Below are positions 9,832 through 19,346 of a DNA stretch of 64,000 nt, piece by piece. Every line of letters begins with the position of its first letter. Within the stretch, counting starts at the first letter, position 1. The notes beneath the pieces were generated by a model. That model was not told where the DNA came from. It worked only from the letters and a program-made list of their open reading frames with translations, and ran no database searches. This stretch comes from Flectonema sp. DT1601. Its lineage: Eukaryota; Euglenozoa; Diplonemea; Diplonemida; Diplonemidae. Location of the stretch: contig OZ025862.1 in assembly GCA_964019425.1 (NCBI GenBank), positions 248,001-312,000 of the forward strand. The letters are read 5' to 3'. Position numbers and translations under genes: made by a program.

Positions 9832-10830
9832 ATGCTCCACCAGACAGGTTCATCACAGACATCAGGACAGCGTCTTTATGAGTATATTTTAATGACAACG
9901 CAACCACAATCACAAAAGTGGCATGCATCGTCTCAGACTTATCGGAGTTTGTCAGAACTATTTGTCACAACTGAGCTAACAAAACAAGCCCGACCATCTC
10001 TGCCAACATTGTCTGTTACAAGTCAACCAACACAGCAATTTAAGTTTGTGAGTCAGGTTCTCGATGCCTTCTCGCAAACCACGAGACAACCTCTCTTTGA
10101 ATATATTACAGTGACAAGCCAGCCTCAACATCAGCAAAGGTTGCGTGTTACGTCACAGTCATACCAACAACTCCAACCGACTCCACCGAGGTTATTTGTA
10201 GTGTCAAATGTGAGCTGCCAACGACAGGCAAGTAAACCAGTCCTGTGCGCGTCGATGGAACTGACACTTTTGCATCCACCAACCCCACCAACTTTGTACA
10301 TTACAACTGAAACAATTCAACAAGATGGTTTTGACATCGGAGCGATTTTTGGGAATGAAACACCATTAGAAAGTAGTAAGAAAATAGTAATCTTCCCACC
10401 TTCGCGAGTTTCTCCAGTGTTATTAGATGATCTTGGATCAGGTATTGGTATTCTAGGGAACGTGAACTGCTTCTTGGACACAACTCACCCAGCAGACTTT
10501 CCAAATGAGAACGGGAAGCGAACGGCAATACCAGATGAAGAGACAAGCAATGTAAACAGGAGATGCTTGTTTGACACTCCAAAACGTCAAGCAGACGCAC
10601 CCTCGGAGTCTCACGAACAACTACGGACTCCATTACATCAACAGATGACCCCCGATAACACCAAACAGTCAAGGGAAAATACAGAAAAGACAGTGTTGCT
10701 CCCTCGGAAGTTGCAGAAGGAGAAGCTTCGAAGGGTTACAGCAACACCGATGCCCCTAAAGCGGTACAAGTTGCAAACGCCACGGAAATCAGGCTTGATG
10801 CCAGCTCCTACAAGAAAGCCATGGCGATAA
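9832..10830 (+). CDS. Hypothetical protein rich in SQ/TQ and TP motifs
   Basis: This 332-codon ORF is the longest of its neighbourhood and ends in TAA at 10828-10830. The first part is rich in SQP, TQP and SQT dipeptides (TTQPQSQ, VTSQPTQQ, VTSQPQHQQ), a composition seen in SQ/TQ cluster domains. The C-terminal part is basic, with TP sites (DTPKRQ, LRTPLHQQMTPD, LQTPRKSG) that would suit proline-directed kinases. The start is uncertain and upstream exons are possible, since a run of Gln/Thr coding sequence could begin earlier. Residues encoded by 9968-10125 are duplicated at 6800-6958. No family recognised. Confidence 0.45.
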   Translation: MLHQTGSSQTSGQRLYEYILMTTQPQSQKWHASSQTYRSLSELFVTTELTKQARPSLPTLSVTSQPTQQFKFVSQVLDAFSQTTRQPLFEYITVTSQPQHQQRLRVTSQSYQQLQPTPPRLFVVSNVSCQRQASKPVLCASMELTLLHPPTPPTLYITTETIQQDGFDIGAIFGNETPLESSKKIVIFPPSRVSPVLLDDLGSGIGILGNVNCFLDTTHPADFPNENGKRTAIPDEETSNVNRRCLFDTPKRQADAPSESHEQLRTPLHQQMTPDNTKQSRENTEKTVLLPRKLQKEKLRRVTATPMPLKRYKLQTPRKSGLMPAPTRKPWR

Positions 10831-10892
10831 CTTTTTTAGTCTAAACCCCAATCTGAGTTCCCAAGGCTCAGCTATGGTCCATTAATCACTTG

Positions 10893-10924
10893 CCGCTCTA
10901 TGGCATGTTGATGCCATAGAGCGG
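10893..10924. repeat. Perfect 14-bp hairpin with 4-base loop
   Basis: CCGCTCTATGGCAT and ATGCCATAGAGCGG form a perfect stem around the loop GTTG. It lies 63 bp after the stop of the hypothetical gene at 10830. Function unknown. Confidence 0.9.
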
Positions 10925-11130
10925 TGAGGGGACTTCCAACAGCGACGAAGGCCATAAACACACTGGCAACAGTGTAAAGACCGCGGTTTATGGATTCCCT
11001 CAGGCGGATGGGAAATTTACAACAACAAGAGAAGTCCCACAGTAAGACTTCCGGAAAAAGAAAGATGTTAGCAAAACACATCTTCTCTCTCTCGCTTCTG
11101 TTTGTTATGACACTAGTCCATACGTGAAGC

Positions 11131-11176
11131 CACCAGTCCATATGTCATTCAAACCGACTTCACATATGGACTGGTG
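11131..11176. repeat. Perfect 14-bp inverted repeat with 18-base loop
   Basis: CACCAGTCCATATG and CATATGGACTGGTG form a perfect inverted pair. A further partial copy, CTAGTCCATACGTG, lies at about 11113-11126. The palindromic CATATG core and the extra half-site suggest a binding site or the remains of a small inverted-repeat element. Confidence 0.9.
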
Positions 11177-11614
11177 ACTTTTGGCCACGGCCCTGTCAAC
11201 TACTACCGAGTATACTGCGTAATGAAAATAATTTTTGCTGTAGCTTTCCTTTGTAGCACATATTTTCTTCACAAAAAGGAATTAAAAAAAATGGCTGGAT
11301 AAAATGTATGTTGACAGGGAAATACTCTCGTGGGGAAATATTCTCACGGATTTAGGAAAAATGAAAAAAACTCGCGGATTTTTCCCGCATGAATATTTCT
11401 CTTTGCAGTATACTTGAAAGGATGCAACAGCGCATGTTGGAGGGTTCGCTTGTAACATTATCCACAGTTCGAAACACAAAATGTTTGAAGTTGTTTTATT
11501 ATTTTTTGTTTGGGTTTGAATGAATATTTGTTTCTGGTGTCTGTGGTGTGTTGTGTTGTTGTTATTTCTTTTCCTTTTACACAGGCAGCCGTATCGAAAA
11601 GTTCTAAACTAATC

Positions 11615-12484
11615 ATGTTCTGGACAACATTAACGCCGTGGGAGTCCGAGGAGGAGATCCAACGCGGTGTTGGGAATGAGAGTGGGAGAGGCACCAGTAA
11701 GCGCGGTGCCTCTCCCAGAAGGGAACATCAGAGACGGAGAGAGTCTCAGGAGAGGGAACGAAGGGACTTGCTTCGGGGAGTGAAGGACGCGATTCGTGTT
11801 TCGGAAGATCGGGAGCAGCCGGAGGAGCAGCCATCGTTGGTGCAGCCACTACTACTACCACAAGAACAAGAAGAACATCAACAGCTACAGCATCAACAGC
11901 AGCAGCCGTCACTACCACCACTGACGTTGTCTCGACCAACGCAGCAACCTCAGCAAGAACTACAGCAAAAACAACAACAACAACAACCACAACTACTTCA
12001 GCATTCAGCACCTCAGCCGCTCACATCACAGCGTGTTTGGGGCGAACCACTGGCACAACCACAACCACAAGTACGTGCATCGTCGCTGAGACATCCTCAG
12101 GCAATGATGCCAAACAGACAACCGCGGAGTTCATTCCGAGACCGGATGACCACCGACGCACCAACGGATGGCGACTTCTTCGTGAGACAGCTTTGTGCGT
12201 GTCTCCTCGTCACCGTTGTGTTGATTGTGTCATTATCGTACTATGCTCACCTACACCCCGAAGTCTTTGAAGGCATCGGGGTAGTTGTTTCTTTATTTTT
12301 ATTTGTAGCGAAATCGTACATTGCTTTGTACCCACCACCTGTCTTGATCATTGCGATGATCATAAGTTGGTTTACTTCTGCGACGTGGACGCAATACACG
12401 TTTCAGGTATCGACGTTCCCCATCCAGGTAATCGTCTTCCTGGTGTGGGGTGTACGCCAATTGCTGGGAAAGTCGCAAAGCTAA
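11615..12484 (+). CDS. Gln-rich protein with multi-span hydrophobic C-terminus, copy 1
   Basis: I chose the ATG at 11615 (MFWTTLTPWESEEEIQRGVG) because in the other two copies the frame is closed just upstream; here it is open back to 11510. The 289-residue product has a charged Arg/Glu-rich N-terminus (residues 1-70), a Gln/Pro/Leu-rich middle (75-145), a basic linker with NRQPRSSFRDRM, and then hydrophobic segments: LCACLLVTVVLIVSLSYYA, a GIGVVVSLFLFVAKSYIALY stretch, a PPPVLIIAMIISWF stretch, and FPIQVIVFLVWGVRQLL. This suggests three or four membrane spans with a long cytosolic or luminal Gln-rich tail. No family recognised. The region 12280-12415 differs strongly from copies 2 and 3. Confidence 0.7.
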   Translation: MFWTTLTPWESEEEIQRGVGNESGRGTSKRGASPRREHQRRRESQERERRDLLRGVKDAIRVSEDREQPEEQPSLVQPLLLPQEQEEHQQLQHQQQQPSLPPLTLSRPTQQPQQELQQKQQQQQPQLLQHSAPQPLTSQRVWGEPLAQPQPQVRASSLRHPQAMMPNRQPRSSFRDRMTTDAPTDGDFFVRQLCACLLVTVVLIVSLSYYAHLHPEVFEGIGVVVSLFLFVAKSYIALYPPPVLIIAMIISWFTSATWTQYTFQVSTFPIQVIVFLVWGVRQLLGKSQS

Positions 12485-15463
12485 GAGAATGATCTGAGCC
12501 GTTGATGGTTCGAATTGTTTTTGGAGCGACTTTTTCTTCTTCTTCCTCATCAACATCAACATCAACATCTTGTTGTTGATAAACTTTCAGTTCCTTCGTT
12601 TGTGTTGTCCTCGTCACTCATTGGCTCTTGTTATGCCAGAACATTATTAAAAAAAAAAAAAAAAAAAAAGTATTAATCGACTTGTTTTCGTTTCTTTTTA
12701 TTTTTCATAAACATTGCACGCAGGGATTGCTCGGAGTAACTTCACCCATTTGAAAATCTCCTGGCAACCTGCCTGCATCGGGTTTTGGGGTTTTGGGGTT
12801 CTTTTTTCTTTTGTACAAATAACTGGAAGTCATTTTCGCCTAATTTAATATCTTCCGGGTACTGCTTTAATTTGTTCCGTTTTGTTAATTTTCTTGAAAA
12901 GAATACTTGCCCTCCATAATAGCGACTGTACTTCCTGTCTCGATCGTCCAATCCCACACCCAAACCCATAGCCACCAAAAAAAATAAACAAATAAATAAT
13001 AGTAATTAAAAAATAAAAATAAAAACTTCACCGACCATTCTTCATGTTTTTTCTCAATTTCGCACATCCCAATCTCTACCCCTCCTTTTTCAGGTGTACA
13101 GTCGCTGAATGAATATTAGTGTCTTGCCTTTTCTTTTTTTTTCTTTTTGTCTTTTTTTCAACACACTCGCAAGTAGAAACCCTTCTTCCCTTTCCTCATC
13201 GTTGAGTAACTTTTCACACTCACTCACCGTTTTAATCTCATTAGGGTGGAGGGGGGAATACTTGCACGGAGAGTTTACCTTGATATTCATTTTAGTTTTT
13301 ACACGCAATGCTTCACTTTTCTTTATTGGGTGGTTGTGTATGTTTTTTTCTCGTAAGGTTGGAAAGAAAGGAAATTGTCCGATTTTCCGTCGGTTGGTGT
13401 GTCTGTGGAAAGATTTGTTTTGTTGGAGGAGGTTGTATGTTTCCTTTTCTGGTTTTCTTTTTTGTGAGATGTGGTTTTTAGGATGTTTATTTATCCTTTT
13501 TTTTTGGGTGTCCTTGTGTTGGATTCCAAAATGCAAATAAAATAAAATAAAATGAATTCCTTTTGCTTTCTTTCTTCTTCATTCTAATCAGTCCAGTGAC
13601 CGTTGGTCCTGTCTTGATTAGTTTTGTGGTTGTCAGAAAGAAATGACCGTGTTCCCTTTTGCCCCCGTGTTGCGGGAGGTTTTGTTTCTGTTTTATATTT
13701 TTGGGAAAAAGAGATGAAACCTAAGCTGTGGCAGCGACCTTTTTCTTTTCTTCAATTTGATTCTTTCATTTTGACTTCTGTTTGTGTGATGCGTCACAAC
13801 AACTGAGAGGAGCCAACCTGTCGGTGTTGTGTATTCCGCAGACGGATTCGATTCCATCTCATTTTGGAGATGAGAGAGATGGGAGTCGATTATATTTATT
13901 TGGGTCTGCTGTTAGCACAGTTGTACTCTGTTTGTGATTTCATGTATCCTGTTGGTCATGTCTGCTTTGCTTGGTTTCATCTGCTTCTGCACGGTCCGAA
14001 TTCAAGACTGCTGCTTGTTGGGTTTAGAGCAGTGGGTCTAATTGGTTGATAATAATTTGTTGAATGTGTGTTCCCATTATTTATTATCATCATCATCGTT
14101 CTTCCCTCAGTTCCTCTGCGAAGTCGCGGAGGGGTATGAGGAAAATGATAAATGTGATGATGATGATGATGATGATGAAAATGATGGGTTTTTCTTGAAA
14201 ACATGTGTATTCCCTGCTTCTGTGGGTGTTTGCTTTGTTTTCTTCCCTGTCCGTTGAATATTAATTTACACTATTCTTTTCCTTTTTCCTTTTTTTTTTT
14301 TCTTTCTTGTGGTTTGTTGTTGTTATTGTTAACATTATAGTACACAACACAACACACAAAAACACATGCTCTCTCTCCTTCCTTGTCTTCTTCTTCTTCA
14401 TGTCTTCTCATGAATGTTGAAGTGTTAGGTTGGAGGGAAATCACCATCTGGCTTCTCGTTCTTCGTTTCCTCCGTTTTCGGAGTGGATGAAGGAGAGGCG
14501 ATTAATCCTTTTTTTTAGGCTTATGTCCTTGTTTTGAGTTTTGTTTTGTTTTTTTAGTTTTTTTTTATTTTCATCAGTTCAGTTTATATCGAATATTTGA
14601 TTGTTAGTTTTTGAGAAGTAAAATGTGTTTTGAGTGATCTCCGTTGAAGATGTAGAGATCGTTGTAAAAGTGTTTTCTTTTTTTGTTTATTTTACCGTTG
14701 ATGTGCCTTTCTTGGACAGCTTCGGATGCATACAACCGACTCCCTCATTTTTTAATCTTCTTCAGCAATACCCTTCCTTTTGTTTTTTAATTGTAGCCTT
14801 ACACCATCATTACACCAACCTCCCAAGTTGAAGCATTGCAATTTCTACATTTCAAAAGAATATCTGAATCTGTGAAAGTGTGTTTCTTTTTCCTTTTTTT
14901 TATTTTATTTCCGTCTCTTTTTTCCTTCAACCGTTTATCCTCGTTTTTCTCTTTTCGAGTACAGGATAAAGAAGGAAGTGAAGTGATGGGAATGAGGCAA
15001 GGAATAAAGTGTTTTTCTTAAAAAAAATAAAAAAAAATATAAATAAAGTAACATGGGGGAAACTTCCCTGTGTAATCTTCAAAAAAATAAAATGAAAAAT
15101 AAAAAAAAAGGGGTTCCACTCCCCGCTAATCAAAAAAAAACAACCAAAAAAATTAAAAATAATAATAATAATAACTAACAAAAAAAAAAAAAAATAAGTA
15201 GCAGGGGAACCTCCCTGTGAAAATAAAATAAAAAAAATACAAAAAAAGGGTTCCACTTCCCTAATAATTGATGTGTCTCAAAACGTTTGTTGATGTTGTT
15301 CAGATTATTGTCTTCTACAGGTTCAGGAAATTTAATGAAAGCCACAAGATGGAGAACAGCAGGGAAGAGGGTGTTCGTTGGGGGGAATAATGTGTTTTGT
15401 TTTATTGGGACCCTGAGAACGAGTGATTGGTGTATTGTTGTAATTATCTTTTTATTTCCACAG
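12485..15463. other. Non-coding part of tandem unit 1
   Basis: About 3 kb after the gene contains T-rich tracts, a poly(A) run near 12650, a CTTCTTCTTCTT/TCATCATCATC microsatellite pair, a (GAT)n run near 14155-14180, and two AGGGGTTCCACT / AGTAGCAGGGGAACCTCCCT boxes near 15110-15250 that are inverted relative to each other. Short ORFs on both strands are kept in all three units only because the units are nearly identical. No gene supported. Confidence 0.5.
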
Positions 15464-18400
15464 GCAGCCGTATCGAAAAGTTCTAAACCTAAATCATGTT
15501 CTGGACAACGTTAACGCCGTGGGAGTCCGAGGAGGAGATCCAACGCGGTGTTGGGAATGAGAGTGGGAGAGGCACCAGTAAGCACGGTGCCTCTCCCAGA
15601 AGGGAGCATCAGAGACGGAGAGAGTCTCAGGAGAGGGAACGAAGGGACTTGCTTCGGGGAGTGAAGGACGCGATTCGTGTTTCGGAAGATCGGGAGCAGC
15701 AGGAAGAGCAGCCATCGTTGGTGCAGCCACTACTACTACCACAAGAACAAGAAGAACATCAACAGCTACAGCATCAACAGCAGCAGCCGTCACTACCACC
15801 ACTGACGTTGTCTCGACCAACGCAGCAACCTCAGCAAGAACTACAGCAAGAACAACAACAACAACCACTACTACTTCAGCATTCAGTACCTCAGCCGCTC
15901 ACATCACAGCGTGTTTGGGGCGAACCACTGGCACAACCAAAACCACAACCACAAGTACGTGCATCGTCGCTGAGACATCCTCAGGCGATGATGCCAAACA
16001 GACAACCGCGGAGTTCATTCCGAGACCGGATGACCACCGACGCACCAACGGATGGCGACTTCTTCGTGAGACAGCTTTGTGCGTGTCTCCTCGTCACCGT
16101 TGTGTTGATTGTGTCATTATCGTATTATGCTCACCTACACCCCGAAGTCTTTGAAGGCATCGGGGTGTTTGTTTCTGTGTTTTTGTTTGTAGCGAAGACA
16201 TATATCTCCTTGTACCCACCTCCTGTTTTGATCATTGCGATGATCATAAGTTGGTGTTTTAGTACTACGTGGAAGGAGTATGCATTTCTGGTGTTGACAT
16301 TCCCCATCCAGGTAATCGTCTTCCTGGTGTGGGGTGTACGCCAATTGCTGGGAAAGTCGCAAAGCTAAGAGAATGATCTGAGCCGTTGATGGTTCGAATT
16401 GTTTTTGGAGCGACTTTTTCATCTTCTTCCTCATCAACATCAACATCTTCATCTTGTTGTTGATAAACTTTCAGTTCCTTCGTTTGTGTTGTCCTCGTCA
16501 CTCATTGGCTCTTGTTATGTCAGAACATTATTAAAAAAAAAAAAAAAAAAAGTATTAATCGACTTGTTTTCGTTTATTTTTATTTTTCATAAACATTGCA
16601 CGCAGGGATTACTCGGAGTAACTTCACCCATTTGAAAATCTCCTGGCAACCTGCCTGCATCGGGTTTTGGGGTTTTGGGGTTCTTTTTTCTTTTGTACAA
16701 ATAACTGGAAGTCATTTTCACCTAATTTAATATCTTCCGGGTACTGCTTTAATTTGTTCCGTTTTGTTAATTTTCTTGAAAAGAATACTTGCCCTCCATA
16801 ATAGCGACTGTACTTCCTGTCTCGATCGTCCAATCCCACACCCAAACCCATAGCCACCAAAAAAAATAAACAAATAAATAATAGTAATTAAAAAATAAAA
16901 ATAAAAACTTCACCGACCATTCTTCATGTTTTTTCTCAATTTCGCACATCCCAATCTCTACCCCTCCTTTTTCAGGTGTACAGTCGCTGAATGAATATTA
17001 GTGTCTTGCCTTTTCTTTTTTTTTCCTTTTGTCTTTTTTTTCAACACACTCGCAAGTAGAAACCCTTCTTCCCTTTCCTCATCGTTGAGTAACTTTTCAC
17101 ACTCACTCACCGTTTTAATCTCATTAGGGTGGAGGGGGGAATACTTGCACGGAGAGTTTACCTTGATATTCATTTTAGTTTTTGCACGCAATGCTTCACT
17201 TTTCTTTATTGGGTGGTTGTGTATGTTTTTTTCTCGTAAGGTTGGAAAGAAAGGAAATTGTCCGATTTTCCGTCGGTTGGTGTGTCTGTGGAAAGATTTG
17301 TTTTTGTTGGAGGAGGTTGTATGTTTCCTTTTCTGGTTTTCTTTTTTTTTTTGTTTTGTTTTGTGAGATGTGGTTTTTAGGATGTTTATTTATCCTTTTT
17401 TTTTTTTTTGGGTGTCCTTGTGTTGGATTCCAAAATGCAAATAAATAAAATAAAATAAAATGAATTCCTTTTGCTTTCTTTCTTCTTCATTCTAATCAGT
17501 CCAGTGACCGTTGGTCCTGTCTTGATTAGTTTTGTGGTTGTCAGAAAGAAATGACCGTGTTCCCTTTTGCCCCCGTGTTGCGGGAGGTTTTGTTTCTGTT
17601 TTATATTTTTGGGAAAAAGAGATGAAACCTAAGCTGTGGCAGCGACCTTTTTCTTTTCTTCAATTTGATTCTTTCATTTTGACTTCTGTTTGTGTGATGC
17701 GTCACAACAACTGAGAGGAGCCAACCTGTCAGTGTTGTGTATTCCGCAGACGGATTCGATTCCATCTCATTTTGGAGATGAGAGAGATGGGAGTCGATTA
17801 TATTTATTTGGGTCTGCTGTTAGCACAGTTGTACTCTGTTTGTGATTTCATGTATCCTGTTGGTCATGTCTGCTTTGCTTGGTTTCATCTGCTTCTGCGC
17901 GGTCCGAATTCAAGACTGCTGCTTGTTGGGTTTAGAGCAGTGGGTCTAATTGGTTGATAATTTGTTGAATGTGTGTTCCCATTATTTATTATCATCATCA
18001 TCGTTCTTCCCTCAGTTCCTCTGCGAAGTCGCGGAGGGGTATGAGGAAAATGATAAATGTGATGATGATGATGATGATGATGAAAATGATGGGTTTTTCT
18101 TGAAAACATGTGTATTCCCTGCTTCTGTGGGTGTTTGCTTTGTTTTCTTCCCTTTCCGTTGAATATTAATTTACACTATTCTTTTCCTTTTTTCCTTTTT
18201 TTTTTTCTTTCTTGTGGTTTGTTGTTGTTATTGTTAACATTATAGTACACAACACAACACACAAAAACACATGCTCTCTCTCCTTCCTTGTCTTCTTCTT
18301 CTTCATGTCTTCTCATGTATGTTGAAGTGTTAGGTTGGAGGGAAATCACCATCTGGCTTCTCGTTCTTCGTTTCCTCCGTTTTCGGAGTGGATGAAGGAG

Positions 18401-18988
18401 AGGCGATTAATCCTTTTTTTTAGGCTTATGTCCTTGTTTTGAGTTTTGTTTTGTTTTTTTAGTTTTTTTTTATTTTCATCAGTTCAGTTTATATCGAATA
18501 TTTGATTGTTAGTTTTTGAGAAGTAAAATGTGTTTTGAGGGATCTCCGTTGAAGATGTAGAGATCGTTGTAAAAGTGTTTTCTTTTTTTGTTTATTTTAC
18601 CGTTGATGTACCTTTCTTGGACAGCTTCGGGTGCATACAACCGACTCCCTCATTTTTTAATCTTCTTCAGCAATACCCTTCCTTTTGTTTTTTAATTGTA
18701 GCCTTACACCATCATTACACCAACCTCCCAAGTTGAAGCATTGCAATTTCTACATTTCAAAAGAATATCTTAATCTGTGAAAGTGTGTTTCTTTTTCCTT
18801 TTTTTAATTTTATTTCCATCTCTTTTTTCCTTCAACCGTTTATCCTCGTTTTTCTCTTTTCGAGTACAGGATAAAGAAGGAAGTGAAGTGATGGGAATGA
18901 GGCAAGGAATAAAGTGTTTTTCTTAAAAAAAATAAAATAAAATATAAATAAAGTAAGTAACATGGGGGAAACTTCCCTGTGTAATCTT

Positions 18989-19028
<40 letters not shown>

Positions 19029-19346
19029 GTTCCACTCCCCGCTAATCAAAAAAAACAACCAAAAAAAAAAATAAAAATAAGTAGCAGGGGAACCTCCCTG
19101 TGAAAATAAAATAAAAAAAATACAAAAAAAGGGTTCCACTTCCCTAATAATTGATGTGTCTCAAAACGTTTGTTGATGTTGTTCAGATTATTGTCTTCTA
19201 CAGGTTCAGGAAATTTAATGAAAGCCACAAGATGGAGAACAGCAGGGAGGAGGGGGTTCGTTGGGGGGAATAATGTGTTTTGTTTTATTGGGACCCTGAG
19301 AACGAGTGATTGGTGTATTGTTGTAATTATCTTTCTATTTCCACAG
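15464..19346 (+). repeat. Tandem unit 2 of 3 (about 3.88 kb)
   Basis: Second copy, offset by about 3.88 kb from the first. It shares with unit 3 the stretch immediately upstream of its gene (15270-15463 against 19150-19346), including TTTATTTCCACAG or its one-base variant. Homopolymer lengths are the main differences from unit 1, apart from the coding patch at about 16157-16310. Confidence 0.9.
15496..16368 (+). CDS. Gln-rich protein with multi-span hydrophobic C-terminus, copy 2
   Basis: The product has 290 residues. In-frame stops (TAA) lie just before the ATG, fixing the start at MFWTT. It is nearly the same as copy 1 up to the membrane region, with a 2-residue KP insertion in the AQPKPQPQV stretch. 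The second and third hydrophobic segments differ: GIGVFVSVFLFVAKTYISLY and SWCFSTTWKEYAFLVLTF instead of copy 1's SWFTSATWTQYTFQVSTF. The last 25 residues again match copy 1. A splice acceptor at 15461-15463 implies an upstream non-coding exon. Confidence 0.7.
   Translation: MFWTTLTPWESEEEIQRGVGNESGRGTSKHGASPRREHQRRRESQERERRDLLRGVKDAIRVSEDREQQEEQPSLVQPLLLPQEQEEHQQLQHQQQQPSLPPLTLSRPTQQPQQELQQEQQQQPLLLQHSVPQPLTSQRVWGEPLAQPKPQPQVRASSLRHPQAMMPNRQPRSSFRDRMTTDAPTDGDFFVRQLCACLLVTVVLIVSLSYYAHLHPEVFEGIGVFVSVFLFVAKTYISLYPPPVLIIAMIISWCFSTTWKEYAFLVLTFPIQVIVFLVWGVRQLLGKSQS

Larger units (their letters stand above)
11585..15463 (+). repeat. Tandem unit 1 of 3 (about 3.88 kb)
   Basis: The three units start at the same base, just after a splice-acceptor-like CACAG, at 11585, 15464 and 19347. 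Homology between unit 1 and the others begins exactly there; upstream of 11580 the sequence is unrelated. Each unit holds a gene (about 0.9 kb) and about 3 kb of T-rich non-coding DNA with a GATGAT run. Units differ by about 1-3% outside a divergent patch in the gene, by eye. A possible untranslated first exon of the next unit's gene must lie in the T-rich tail. Confidence 0.9.

Noticed and set aside
9521-9928. Minus-strand ORF of 135 codons as a gene
   Set aside because: No recognised motif, no clear start context, and overlap with the plus-strand hypothetical gene. Kept only as a possibility.
12742-13536. Minus-strand ORFs in the tandem units (78 codons at 12742-12978 and up to 153 codons at 13090-13536), present in all three units
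   Set aside because: Their conservation is explained by the near identity of the whole unit. Poly-T length changes shift the longer frame between units, which argues against coding.
14042-14257. Asp-rich ORF over the GATGAT run in the tandem units
   Set aside because: It is a microsatellite reading; an acceptor-like CCCTCAG precedes it but no partner exon was found.
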